This document shows positions 22,367 to 34,781 of a stretch of 64,000 nt of DNA, one piece after another; within the stretch, counting starts at the first letter, position 1; every line of letters starts with the position of its first letter. Source of the stretch: Pegoplata infirma (Eukaryota > Arthropoda > Insecta > Diptera > Anthomyiidae); NCBI GenBank assembly GCA_963921195.1, contig OY992536.1, positions 326,509,038-326,573,037 of the forward strand. Direction: 5' to 3'. A model generated the notes under the pieces. That model worked only from the letters and a program-made list of their open reading frames with translations. It made no database searches and was not told where the DNA came from. The position numbers and the translations under genes were made by a program.

Positions 22367-23057
22367 CCCGAGTAAAAATAAACATATATTACAATATATA
22401 ACTTGATACAAACATAATAAATTATATATGATTATACATCCGTGAGATATTTTTTAAATTTTTTTAATGCAGTCATATGTAGTAATATATAATTTAATCA
22501 TGATTCGGATTAAAAATTGTACGGTTGATATAATTAAATAAATTAATATGAGGGTCAATACAAAATCTGTTTTTCTGTATAATTTAACATCAAATTATAT
22601 ATAGCTTATTCTGTTCCATATAAAACTTTTTATGTTTCCAATTAACCAACAATTTTCTAAGTTTTTTAGGCAAAGTATAAGAAACTTTTTAAAATGTTCC
22701 TAAACATTTCCTTATTAGGGTTATGTATATCACCTATCTGGTTCGAAGCGTACCCAAACATTTTTTTTTTGTTTTAGAAAATTATATGTTTGGTGAATGT
22801 ATCGTTGACCTGTGGTGTATCTCAACCCAAACCAAAAAACACCAGGATTTTATATGTTTTTATGCAATTAGATCTAATTAGATCCACCAATATATAGCAA
22901 TGTCTGGTCAAAACTCGGATGAAATCAAATCATATTTTATACAAGTTGATCTTTTTTAATGCAAAAACATCCACCATTATTGGGATCAAATTGCGTATAA
23001 ATATATATTGTGTTACATATCATTATATATTGCATCTTATAAAAATTTTTACTCGGG
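22367..23057 (+). mobile_element. TIR MITE, CCCGAGTAAAAA family
   Basis: The ends CCCGAGTAAAAAT and, inverted, CCCGAGTAAAAATT are flanked by TA (22365-22366, 23058-23059). The 691-bp body matches 3580-4245 in reverse orientation. Short repeats of ATATATTAC(A) and AATTATATA fill both arms. Confidence 0.82.
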
Positions 23058-23138
23058 TACTGCATAAAACGTTTGCATATTTGATTAATCCAAAGTAATT
23101 CTACTGAATAATTTTTTTAACCTTTAAAAAGAATTAAG

Positions 23139-24039
23139 TTTTAATTTTTTTGGCCGATTTTTTTTTTTTAAATAAAAAAAAATAAATTTAATAAATATTG
23201 TATCAGTCACACGTACACACTTTAAAAGTAATCCATTTTCATTTGTAACAATGTGACAATGAGTAAGGTGTTCTGTTTGATGTATTGGTGGCAGATGACG
23301 GAAACTTTGTGTTCTAAAGAAAAGTTTTTTTTTTTTTTTGTTCAAAGTTGTTTAAAGTGTGTGAATATGAATTGTTGCCAAGATTACTTTAAGAAATCTG
23401 TTTTTTCTTGCATTGTAATCACAATTGTGAGACGTGGCGGAAATATTTAAAATTGATTTTTGTTCCTGAATAAAAAGGGAACACAAACTTCTAAACAGAA
23501 TTTATCCAAAACGTTGGTGATAAAAAAGAAAAATCATTGTAATACATACGTGTATCGTCACCATAAATGCAAATCGACATAATTAAAAAAAAAAATTAAA
23601 TACATAGTCAAAGTTTTTGTTTTTGGTAAAAAAAATATTAAGTATAATCAACATTTTTTATTATTTTTATTATTTTAACTAGCTACGGCCATTTACATTT
23701 ACAGTAACGATATTTATTTATCTTAAAAAAAAATACTTTTTTTAGATTGATTGAAAACATTTTTCTCCAAGGAGTTAAACTTTATTTCATGAAAAAAAGG
23801 AGACCAACAACCACATTAGTCAATTTTCTTTTCAATTCCTTTTTATTTTCTATAGGGAAACATTAAGGAAATAAGTTTTCAATTTTTTATATGGAATATA
23901 CTGTTTCTTAACAGCACTCAAAATAAAAAAAGTGTAACATCACTTTCAACTGAAGTAAACAAATTTTTTAGCTGAACTTTCTTCTGAAACGATTTTGTAT
24001 TTGTTTTTAATGTTTCTTATTATTTTTTTTTCTAAGTCA
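23139..24039. other. A/T-rich DNA, one isolated TIR-like end
   Basis: No coding feature. A lone CACTCAAAATAAAAAAAGTG near 23915 looks like a single end of the CACTCAAAA family without a partner. Confidence 0.4.
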
Positions 24040-26805
24040 AAAAAAAAAATCTATAGAAAATTTGTCTTAGCAACATTTTCTATAGAAAATATGTCTTAGC
24101 AACATTTTCTATAGAAAATTTGTTTTTTTTTGACTTTTTTTTTTTAGAAAATTTTCATAGCGACATTTTTTATAGAAAATTTGTCTTAGCAACATTTTCT
24201 ATAGAAAATTTGTTTTAGCAACATTTTCTATAGAAAATTTGTTTTAGCAACATTTTCTATAAAAAAATTATCGTAGCAACATTTTCTATAAAAAATTTGT
24301 CTTAACATTGATAACATTTCCTATAAAAAATTTGTCTTAGCCGCATTTTCTATAAAAAATTTGTTTTAGCCACATTTTCTACAGATTTTTTTTTAAGAAA
24401 CGTTTGTCTTAGCAACAATTTCTATAGATAATTTGTCGTTGCAACATTTTCTAAAAAAAAATGTCTTAGAAACTTTTTCTATAGAAATTTTGTCTTAGAA
24501 ACAATTTCTATAGATAATTTGTTTCGAAAAAAATTTCTCCAAAACATATATAGCAACATTTTATATAGAAAATATGTCCTAGAAACATTTTTTATAAAAC
24601 AATTGTCTTAGAATGATTTTCTATAGAATTTTTTTTTAGAAAACTTATTTTAGCAACATTTTCTATAGAAAATATGTCAAATGTTGCTGTCTTATCAAGA
24701 TTTATTATTATATTTTTTTAGAAAATTTGTAAAGTCTTAGCTACATTTTCTAAAGAAAAATATCTAAGCAAAATTTTCTATAGAAAATTTGTCACATTTT
24801 CTATAGGAAATTTGTCTAAAAATTTTCTATAAAAAAATTTGTATTACCAACATTTTATATATAAAATTTGTCTTAGCAACATTTCATATAGAAAATTTCA
24901 TATAGAAATCTTGGCAACATTTTATATAGAAAATTTGTCTTAGCAACATTATATATAGAAAATTTGTCTTAGCAACATTTTACATAGAAAATTTCTCTTA
25001 GCATCATTTTATATAGAAAATTTCTCTTAGCAACATTAGCTTTAGAAAATGTTTTAGCTACATCTTCTTTAAAAAATTTTTCTTAGATACATTTTCTACA
25101 AACAATTTTTCTTAGCAGCATTTTCTATAGAACATCTGTCTTATCAAATGAAGACTTGTCTTAACAACATTTTATATATTTGCATTTTCTAATAAAAATT
25201 TTTCTTAGCAACATTTTCTTTTGAAAATTTCTTAGCAACGATTTCTATAGAAGATTTCTCTTCACGAAATGTCTTGTAAAAAATTTTTCATAGCCACATT
25301 TTCTATAAAAAATTTGTTATAGAAACAATTTTTTAAAAGATTTCTCTCACTAAGAATTTTTATAAAAAAAATCCCGTAGCAACATTTTCTATAGAAAGTT
25401 TCTCGTAACAATTTTGCTAAAAAAAATTTTCTTACAACATTTTCTATAATTTCTCTTTGCAACATTTTCTATGGACAATTTAGAATTAAAAATATAGAAA
25501 ATTTGTCTTAGCTATATATTATATAGAAAATTTGTATCGAAAATTTTTTTTATACCCAATATACACTTGAGGTGAAATTTCGTTCGAACGAGATTTCGTT
25601 TACACGGTTGTATATCAAATGATACAGAACCATTTAATTGAAATCTCGTTTAAAAGAGATTTCACCTCAGGTGTGAATAGGAGGTTAGCTAAATTTTTCT
25701 ATAGAAAATTATTCTTAGCAACATTTTTTTATATAAAAATTTTCTTTGCAACATTTTCTGTAAAATAAATTGTCTCAGCAACATTTTTAATAGAAAATTA
25801 GTTTTAGCTACACTTTTAATATTTGTCTTAGCACCAATTTCTATATTTGTCTTAGCAACATTTACTATTGAAAATTTGACTTATCAACATTTTCTATGAA
25901 AAATTGTCTTAGCATTATTTTCTATAGAAATAATAAATTTCTCTTAGCAACATTTTCTGTATTAAAATATTCATAGCAATATTTTCTATAGAAAATTTTT
26001 CTTAGCAACATTTTTTATATTTGTCTTAACAACATTTTCTATATTTGTCTTAGCAACATTTACTATAGAAAATTTGCCTTAGTAACATTTTTTTTTGTAT
26101 AAGACAAATTTTCTATAGAAAATTTTTGTTAGCATTATTTTTTATAGAAAAGTTTTCCATGCAACATTTTCTTTAAAAAGTTTCTCTTGGCAGCATTTTC
26201 TACAGAAAAATTCTCCTAGCTACATTTTCTATAGAAAATTCAGCTTAGCTTCATATTCTATATCAAATTTGTCTTAGCTACATTTTCTATTGATAAAATT
26301 TGCTATAGAACATTTGTCTTCGAAACATTTTTTATAGAAAATTTGTCTTAGAAACATTTTCCATAAAAAATTTTTATCCGCAACATTTTCTATAGAAATA
26401 GAAAATTTGTCTTAGCAACATTTTGTATAGAAAATTTTTGTTAACTACCTTTTCTTTAGAAAATTTGTGTTAACAACAGTTTCAATAGGAAATATGTCTA
26501 AGCATCATTTCCTATAGAAAATTTGTCTTAGCTACAGTTTCTATAGAAAATTTGTGTACGCATATTTGCTAAGACAAATTTTTTATAGAAAATTTGTTTT
26601 AGCAACAATTTTGTTAAAAAATTTCTCTAAGCAACATTTTCTGTAAAAAAATATTCTGACTTTTTCTACAGAAAATTTGTCTTGGCAACAGGTTGTGTAG
26701 AAAACTTGTCTTAGCAACTTTTAGTTGTCTTAGAAACATTTTCTATATTTGTCTTAGCAACATTTTTTACAGAAAATTTGTCTTAGCAAAATTTTCTATA
26801 GCAGG
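24040..26805. repeat. ~29-bp minisatellite array, CTATAGAAAATTTGTCTTAGC
   Basis: About 2.75 kb of degenerate tandem units, each roughly ACATTTTCTATAGAAAAT followed by TTGTCTTAGCA, on the order of 90 copies. The units contain the palindrome TTTTCTATAGAAAA. Divergence among units is high, indicating an old array. It is interrupted by a short TIR insertion at 25562-25676. Confidence 0.92.
25562..25676. mobile_element. Short hairpin MITE inside the minisatellite
   Basis: CACTTGAGGTGAAAT and, inverted, CACCTGAGGTGAAAT bound a ~115-bp segment unrelated to the array. Both arms also carry GAGATTTCGTTTA-like sequence. The duplicated target cannot be defined in the degenerate array. Confidence 0.68.
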
Positions 26806-26861
26806 CTTCAGATTCTGCTATAAAATTACATAAAAATTTTATTGTTTTAAATTCAAACATA

Positions 26862-27116
26862 CAACCAAAAAAATGTTTTCCAATTACCGACTTTCATAGT
26901 ATTTATGAACAAATTCATAAAATTTAAACTTTTTCATACTACTTATAAACTTTTTCATAGTATTTATGAATAAATCATAATATGTGAAATTTAAAACTAT
27001 TTAACACTTTTTCATAAATACTATGAAAAAGTTAAAAAATTTAATAAAAAATTTCATAATTTTTATGTATGTATTTGTTCATAAGTATTATGAATTTCGT
27101 TAATTTTTTTTCTGTG
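26862..27116. mobile_element. TIR MITE with CATAGTATTTATGAA palindromes
   Basis: The ends CAACCAAAAAAA and, inverted, CACAGAAAAAAA are flanked by TA (26860-26861, 27117-27118). The interior has repeated palindromic TTCATAGTATTTATGAA units in both orientations. The CACAGAAAA end resembles that of the element at 51767. Confidence 0.68.
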
Positions 27117-27224
27117 TATATTTCGAGGTTATGAAAAGAAAATAAACTATGTTTTCCTATAAAATTGGAGTTTCAGTTCGATCGCCACGATCTCTTATTT
27201 TTTGGAAAAAAAAAAAATTATTTC

Positions 27225-27362
27225 CACTGACAGACAGACGGTCATCTTAAAATCTATTGAATATCAAGATATATACTCGTCGATTGTTCAATATTTCAAT
27301 GTATTACAATTTTAATCAAAAACTTTTAAATACCCTCTATCCCTAATGGAAGAGTATACAAA
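27225..27362 (+). mobile_element. mini-me 3' fragment
   Basis: ACAGACAGACGGTCATCTTA, then AAGATATATACT, ATATTTCAATG and the terminal TACCCTCTATCCCTAATGG match a decayed 3' end of the mini-me family. Confidence 0.55.
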
Positions 27363-27450
27363 TTATATTGTACATAGAAAACGTGTCAGTTTGATTTTAT
27401 AATCTTTATAATTTTCGGAACAAATACAATTGTAATGTACTATCGTGCCT

Positions 27451-27476
27451 CACACACACACACACACACACACACA
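27451..27476. repeat. (CA)13 microsatellite
   Basis: Uninterrupted CA dinucleotide run. Confidence 0.95.
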
Positions 27477-28483
27477 ATGTAATTAATGCCCCTAAAGCGT
27501 ATAAGCAATATTTCATTTGCAGTTGAATTAAATATCACTCATACGCAGTGTTATTTTCAAAACTACACAAAATAAACGGGTCACACAATTTAAATTTATT
27601 AGGCATGAGTATATTTCACATTTTCTGAGTGCTGACAATAAAATGAACACAATAAATTACTGTAAAATCACATTATTTTGCCTAGAAGGAGGCGTTTACC
27701 ACGAATAGTTAAATTACAAATAAATTGACAAAAAAAAGGCCTTTTCTGTTGTCAATTTGTATGACTTTAACAACTGGAAATAATAAAATCGCAACTATAT
27801 TTTACTCAGAAATATTGAAAGCTATAAAACTATTTTTTTTTTCCTTGAAATAAATATCAAAAACATTTTTAAAACAAAAATTTATTTAGTTTTTCATAAA
27901 CCTTTGGCAAAAAAAATTTAAGAAAATCCACTTATCAAAATGTATTAAACACATACAGTAAAATCGTTTGAAAAATTTTAGAGAATAAAAAACAAAGTGA
28001 CAAAACAGTTTTGAATTTTTTAGCTTTTAAAAACTGAAAACTATGTTATACGCTTTAATTGAATATCAGTATGTCATCCATAAACACTTTGACTAAATAC
28101 TTTATCTTGGATTTTTGTTTTTTTGACAAGGTAAAATAGAAAATAAATATAATTTTAAAATTCAGTATAAATCTGATCATTAAATGCTTTATTGTTAAAT
28201 CCTTTAAATATTTAATATTTATTATTTTTCAGTTTCAACTCTTTCAACATTTTAGCAATTTAATCAGTTCTTAAGGTTGTTTACAACTTTTAAATTAAAT
28301 ACTCTGTGGACACAATATCTGTTGACATTATATTGTTATGTGGTATATTGTTTCTTAGTAGCCCAAGAGAAAACAACAACAGATATAATATATAAACATG
28401 TCCTTTATTGGTAAGAATGCACATAAGGGTATCCCTTATTTTTCAAAAGCTCCCTATTTTGGAATTTGTTGAATTTTTACAAA
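27477..28483. other. A/T-rich DNA, nothing recognised
   Basis: No exon-like or repeat-bounded segment seen. Confidence 0.4.
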
Positions 28484-28720
28484 ACAAGTAGAAATGTTAC
28501 ATTCGACTTGGCCGAATCTATGAATACCCTCCACAATGCCCTTTTTAATTGATAGTTAGTTTTCTAAAAAATTTGATTAGAAATATTTTATTTTGTGTAA
28601 GAAACTTTGCATTAGTAATTTAAAAAAAAATATTAAATTTACTAAATTTCTTTTGGAGTGAACAATTTTTTTTGAGTGTAAAATTTTTTTTAATGTAAAA
28701 ATATTTTTGAGTGACAAAAA
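28484..28720 (+). mobile_element. mini-me subfamily B, 5' fragment
   Basis: Starts ACAAGTAGAAATGTTACATT with the TCGACTTGGCCGA hairpin and ATACCCTCCACAATGCC, as at 4303. The 3' half with microsatellite is absent. Confidence 0.65.
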
Positions 28721-28769
28721 TACGTTGTAAAAAATTCTTGTGATAGAAAAATTATATTAAATTGCCTTC

Positions 28770-29539
28770 TTGAGATATAGGCATTTTCAATTTTTGTGGA
28801 CCAAGCCATCAAAACCGACAATTTTTTTTTCGTTTGCAAATATTTCTTAATAAACTCGTTGGATTTTAGATTTCCCAGATTCTCTTTATTGCAGTGTCTT
28901 CTTTACATCTTGGCTTTGAACAGGAAATTTCTTGCAAAATTCGGATACTTTTAAGGATAAAACCGAAAAAGGACATTTTGAGATTCCTTTTATTGTCCTG
29001 ATGGTATCCCAGATCGTATCGAGTTCGGATTTTTTTGCCAAACCCGAGTAAAAATTTTCTGGTCTAATCATATATAATTTGATACAATCTTATATGAGTT
29101 AATATGCTTCCGTATAAATTTATATAAAATTTTATCTATCACTTTGATACGGTTGATCCACTTTATATGGTTAGATATTGCTCCATATATGATTAGATTC
29201 GTATTTTGGTTTTGCTCATCAAATTATATAAAAATTGATATTATAAGATCAATTTGATCTAATTAGATTTGACCAAATTCAGGATCAAATTGTATCAATT
29301 TTTATATTTTTTGATCTAAAGTAATACAATTAGATATTATTTGATACAACCATTTTACGGATCAAATTAGATCTATTTAGTAAAATTAGCATAATATTTT
29401 TACTAGGGAAGTTAGGTAATTTTATTGTGAGTTCGAATAAAAAAAAATATAAATAACTTTAACATACACTTTCCAATTTTAAAAATTTGTCAGTTTTGAG
29501 GGCTTGGTCCACATAAAATGAAAATGCTTATATTTTGAA
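28770..29539. mobile_element. TIR element with ~57-bp arms, carrying a MITE
   Basis: The left arm (28770-28830, with TGTGGACCAAGCC and TCAAAACCGACAA) pairs with the right arm (29480-29539, with TTGTCAGTTTTGAGGGCTTG). The arms extend to GCATTTTCA. A related string, GGGCTTGGTCCACATGTTGA, occurs at 13539. The MITE at 29043-29408 lies between the arms and is younger. Confidence 0.62.
29043..29408. mobile_element. TIR MITE, CCCGAGTAAAAA family, short member
   Basis: The ends CCCGAGTAAAAAT and, inverted, CCCTAGTAAAAAT. The interior carries many ATTAGATC and ATATAATTTGAT motifs, similar in style to 22367-23057 but only 366 bp long. Confidence 0.72.
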
Positions 29540-29937
29540 AAGACGAATTGATACAACTTTTCCGATAACAGATTCGTGTTGAGGAGGCCAACATACTTTA
29601 GAAAATGTATTCAACATGTCTGTGCAGAAACCCGGTAAAGTTGTGAAATTTATTTTTTTGAACATTTCAAAAAAGTAATTTTTAAATCTATTTAAGTCCT
29701 GTTTTCGCATAACCGTATAAACGTTAACACTAACCGTTTAACCGAAAACGCATCCACGTTTAACAAAATATGCTTGGCATTATTAAGGCAATCAAGAAAA
29801 AAGGTTTATGTCTATGATATCACAAGAAAAAAAGGGTTGTGTCTGTGCTATTTCATTAAAAATGTTAACTTGCCATCACTTTTTATCGTAGCTTAAAATT
29901 AACGCCGATAATTATACACGCTAAAAATAAGCGTGTA
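29540..29937. other. A/T-rich DNA, nothing recognised
   Basis: Short frames only. A locally more mixed-composition stretch (29720-29900) contains repeated AACCGTTTAACC-like strings but no definable repeat. Confidence 0.35.
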
Positions 29938-31367
29938 AGGGTCATTCTTACAAGGTAAGTCTTCCTAGTGTCACCCGCGGATCTTTATGGAATTGGTTTT
30001 ATTTTGTAGATCAGAAAAAATAAAGGGGCACGTATTTTTTTTATCGACCCAAATTCATATTTAGGGGGTAAAAACGATGGGGGAAGACAAGGGCATTTTT
30101 CAGTTTTTTCGTTTATCTCCTATATTATGCAAAGAAACCTAGTCATGTTACATACCAAATGAAAGGTCTTTGGAAAACCTATCTACGTGTGCTAAGAACG
30201 TGTCCAAACATGCACAACTTTTCGTCATATTGAGTAAAATACCAAAATTTTAGGACATTTTTGTTAATAAGTCGAAAAATATTAACTTCTTTGGCCCGTT
30301 GTTAGCACCACGAGATAGGTATATTTAATACCTTTAATCTGATACTACACATGCTTATATTAATTTTGTTTAAATAGGCGTAAATCGTAAAAAACTGAAA
30401 AAGGTAAATTTCCCCCCATACAAATCGACCCCCTAAAAATGAGTTTGGGCCGCTAACAAAAAAAAATACGCGTCGAATTTATTTTCGTTCTTAACAACAT
30501 ATCTAAATTTCATGAAGATCGGAGGGTGACACCAGGGAGACTTCCCTTGTTAGTGAAATCAATCAAAAATAGCTAAAAATTTTCGTGACCCCCTCCGATT
30601 TTGATGAAATTTGGTTTAGTTGTAACACTAAGTGATAAACTGACGCACACTTATTTTCAGCCCTCTAAGTAAACAGTATATCGCGCGATTTTTTGTTAAA
30701 ATTTGTTGGTAAAATTTTTCTCCTGCGGCGCTTTCATCGGAGCTAATTCCAATTTTTTTTATTTCGTTAAAATTTAAGTTTCACACTTAAAACTTTTACG
30801 TCAATTACTTATGCATTTTACGGGCTGTATTCTCAAAATAACGATCTATGTCTTAAAGTTCTTCTGCGTAGGCGGCCTTCGGCCGGGCTTAGGGATTACA
30901 AACTCCATGCCTTATACCCAACCTCTCCGGAAAAAATGGAAAAAATGTGTAGGAAAAAATCTTTTTTATTTTTAGAATATATTCTTTAGGTCTTTCTCTT
31001 TAAGATTATTAAGTAAAAAAAAAATCGGGGGATACCATCCTTCCCATTTTCTCCTCCCTTTATCACGACCTTAAAATAAGGGAGGTAACCCTTATTTTTT
31101 TCGAAATTTTTTTTTGTTATTGTAGGTCTTGTAGAGCATATTATGAGCTTCAAAACAAACCAAAAATGGGCTTTCTAGCTATAATAGAACCAACGACTGG
31201 GAGATTTGGAGGGAAATTTTGACCCTCCGTGTTTTCGGTCCCTGTTGACTTGAAGGGCTGAAAATTTGCATTTGTTAGTTTTTTATGTAGTGTAAGAACT
31301 AAACCAAATTTCATCAACATCGGAGGGGGTCAAAAATATTCATGATTGATTTCACTAAGAATGACCC
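29938..31367. mobile_element. TIR element, 1.4 kb, GGGTCATTCTTA ends
   Basis: AGGGTCATTCTTA on the left and TAAGAATGACCC on the right are inverted ends. A second, inner pair of arms (about 30588-30675 and 31240-31332) shares GACCCCCTCCGAT, TGATGAAATTTGGTTTAGTT and TTTTCAGCCCT. Parts resemble the shorter element at 8378-8904. The interior has a G/C hairpin (GGCCTTCGGCC near 30873) and no recognised protein. Confidence 0.62.
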
Positions 31368-32824
31368 GTATAATTTAAAATTTTCATGGGTAAGCGTATA
31401 TACATTTATGCGAAAACTAGGCTTTAGTGAATTTTGATATGTCTAAAAATGTTGGTTTGGCCCAAAATAATTTTTATTCCAAAAACACTGTCATGAGTTT
31501 GTTTGAAATTTTTGAAATAGGACAATTCACTGTGTAGTTCTCATGTATGCATGTGCTCTGTTAAATAAAATCGATTGCTAAAAGTTTTGTTTTATTAAAC
31601 ACAAATCCCTTGCAAAAGCTATGCCTTACACTCAAATCCATATAATGGGCCATCATGAAATCCATTATACATCTAACATTAGTTAACCGTTTATATACCG
31701 CAATAGTTTTTTTTAGTAAAGGTAAAAAATTAAAATTTTAAATATTTTTTTTACACGAATTTGCTTTATGCTTTTAGACAACCGCTGACAAACTGCTGAC
31801 ATGTCCTTGGGGGAAATTTGTAAAAATTGTATGGAGATGTCAGAAATTTTATAAAGGGAGTGTCAGCTGTATGTCAGCGGTGATTATTTTTGGCCGACTG
31901 TTTTAGTATTTAAATTTGAGATAACCATACTATTAAAAAGGAATATAAACGATTTTGAGAAGAAAAACTTCACCTATAAGTCAAAATTCAAAGAATAGGA
32001 ATTACCACACTTTCATAATAAATGATTTATGTAATACAATTTTCCACAAAAAAATACTCTCTACTTGTTTTGTTTACGAATTTACTTAAAACAAGTGAAA
32101 TCATCATAAACAAAACCCCCCCATAATGGGTTAATAACTATGAAACGAATTGAACCTTTAACCAAATTGTTCTTCTATATAATCAACCACACGTTTAACA
32201 TGCAGACATTCATTTACAGTAACGATTACGGTTACCGAAAAAAATATCATAAACGTGTCTAACTAAATTCTTGTTGGTAACCATTGACAACAGCAAAATT
32301 TAAGTTGGATGGAATAATTTAAATAGAAAATTTATGCTGATTATATTGCAATTTTTAAAATAACCAACCATGAAGAAATACTTACAATTTTTTTTTCTTT
32401 CTCTTTTTTTGAATTTGAATTTGAATTTTGTAAAAGTATATTCGAATGTGTGAAAGTATGTGTGTAGTTACACACACACATACATGGATAATAACATGTT
32501 GGAATGTGTTTAAACGAAAAAGATTGTTGTCGCCCAATGCCCTGCGTATAAACATTTCATGATGTTCAGTCGTGTAAAAGAATGCTAATGCAGCTGATCC
32601 AAAATATTCTATACATTCTAACTACGCCAACATTAGTTATATACTTACTACATATAAATGAATGAAATCAAAAGAACCCACTATACATAGAAATGTATGT
32701 GCGTGGACATTAGGGTGACACTTATCTAAATTTTTTAGAATACCCTCCACTTGAAAATATTTAAATATTTTTAGAATTCCATCCACTAAAAAAGTTTAGA
32801 AACTTCTAGTTGATTTTACAAGAA
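31368..32824. other. A/T-rich DNA, no confident feature
   Basis: No open frame or clear repeat. A half-copy resembling the ATTAGGGTGACA end of small MITEs occurs near 32709. Confidence 0.4.
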
Positions 32825-34445
32825 GTTTCTTAAGAAAATTTTGTGTGTTGATAACAGTTTAGTTTTCAATAAAAAAATTTATGTTATCGATAAATCGATA
32901 ACACCGTTCGACAAAAATTAAAAAAGTCGTTGAAGACGAACTGGAACTAAAACTGCATTTACAGTTTTTCTTTTCGTGATCCTGTTTCCTTTTAAAAGGA
33001 CTTTAAAATTTTTAAGGACTAAATTTTGTAAAATATTTTTTTAATATTTGCACTTATCCCAGCATGCCACTAGTGATTGCAAATAAAAGAGGAGGATCTC
33101 CCCTAATTTTCCTACTTAATTATTTTTACATATCAGGAAAAAGGAGGTAAGTTAAATCCTTTCAAAAATGTATCCTTAAATATGATTTAAAATTTTCAAC
33201 AAAATATTTTGATGACGTTTTCAAATGGCTTTATTCACATCCTTTTATCCTGATATGGCAATATAAAAAATGAAAAAAATTTGGGGAGATCCACCTCTTT
33301 CATTTTCCATCACCAGTGTCATCCTAGGACACGTACAAATATTTCAAAAATATTTTACAAAATGTATCCTGTAAAACTTTGAAGTACTTTTAAAAGAAAA
33401 CAGTATCACGAAATGAAAAACTGTAAATGCAGTTTTACTCACTTTGATCTCTACTTTCAGACGTATATCATCTGGTTCATGTTCAATATTTGCTGTCGGA
33501 CGGTGTAATAAAGAACTTTTTGTGTTATCCATATATCGATAGCAGTAGATTTTTCTTTAGGAAAGTTAATATTATCGATAACCAATAAAAGTAGAATTTT
33601 CTATAAAAAATTTTGCGTTATCGATATGTCGATAACTGTATAATTTTCTATAGAAAATGTTGTGTTATCGATTTATCAATGCAGTAGAATTCTCTATAGA
33701 AAATTTTATGTTATCGATTTATTGATAACGGTAGATCTTTCTATTGAAAATTGTGTATTATGCTTTATGTGTATAATGGTAGAATTTTCCACAGAAAATT
33801 CTGTGTTATCGATTAATTTAACTCGGTAGAATTTTCTATAGAAAAATTTGTGTTATCGATAAATTAATAACAGTGGAATTTTTTGTAGAAAATTGAGTGT
33901 TATCGATATATCAATAAAAGTGTAATTTTCAAATTTTGTGCTAAGGATTAATCGATAACAGTAGAATTTTTCTATACAAAATTGTATCTTCTCTATGTAT
34001 CAATAAGAAAATTGTGTGTTATCAATAAATTACAAATTACATTTATCGATTTATCGAAAACACACTATTTTCTAAAAAAAACTCTCTATCGATATATCGA
34101 TAACATATCGATTTATCGAAAACACACAATTTTCTAAAGAAAATTCTCTTGTTATCGATATATCAATATATCGATAACACAAAATGTTTTAAAGAAAGTT
34201 CTCTTGTTATTGATATGTCGATTACACAAACTTTTCTAAAGAAAATTCTCTTGTTGTCGATGTATCGATTACACAAAATTTTCTAAAGAAAATTCTCTTG
34301 CTATCGATATATCGATAACACAAAATTTTCTAAAGAAAGTTCTCTTGTTGTTGATATATCGATTACATTAGAAATTTCTATAAAGAAAATTCTATTGTTA
34401 TCGATATATCGATAACACAAAATTTTTTAAAGAAAATTTTCTTGT
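32825..34445. repeat. Minisatellite rich in TATCGATA palindromes
   Basis: Degenerate tandem units of roughly 45-60 bp combine TTTTCTATAGAAAATTTTGT with GTTATCGATATATCGATAAC. More than twenty CGATA or TATCGATA motifs occur. In Drosophila TATCGATA is the DRE bound by DREF, and clustered CGATA is bound by the insulator protein BEAF-32; whether this array is bound is inference. The element at 32901-33506 is inserted near its left end. Confidence 0.85.
32901..33506. mobile_element. Long-TIR element, ACACCG ends
   Basis: ACACCGTTCGACA on the left and, inverted, ACACCGTCCGACA on the right (12 of 13). About 100 bp further inside, both arms share AAAACTGCATTTACAGTTTT and CTTTTAAAAG. The flanks on both sides are the TATCGATA array, so it is an insertion. 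A solo right arm of the same family is at 1955-2128. Confidence 0.75.
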
Positions 34446-34781
34446 TATCTATATGGGGGTATACTCACTTTGTCATTCCGTGTGTAACGCATCGAAATAT
34501 TGGTCTAGGACCCCATAAATTATATACATATGGACATTTCCATTTAACTTTTCATTTGTTTGAAATTTTGGTTTTTTGGCAAACACTTTTTTTATTTGCA
34601 TTTAAATGTCGATCTACTGATAGAAATGCATAAAGGACTTCGAATGCAATTAGCTTACAAACACTTAAGGTCAAAAATCTTAATTTGCGGTAGTTAGCGA
34701 CAATTAAACTTCAGAAATGAGGAAAAGTCGATTGAAATTTCATAAAAATTATATACTCTTTGGCCTATTGTACTTGCGCCG

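Larger units (their letters stand above)
21363..23138. repeat. Direct duplication of a host segment, each copy split by a MITE
   Basis: CCCTAGTATTT(A)(T/A)GAATTTGT with its following T-run occurs at 21363-21407 and again at 22312-22366. TAACTGCATAAAACGTTTGC and the following ~60 bp occur at 22216-22295 and again at 23058-23138. The first copy is split by the MITE at 21408 and the second by the MITE at 22367, at nearly the same relative position. The simplest history is a short tandem duplication followed by two independent insertions. Confidence 0.75.

Noticed and set aside
24040..26805. CRISPR-like regularly spaced repeats
   Set aside because: Units are directly adjacent and degenerate with no unique spacers, and the DNA is from a eukaryote.
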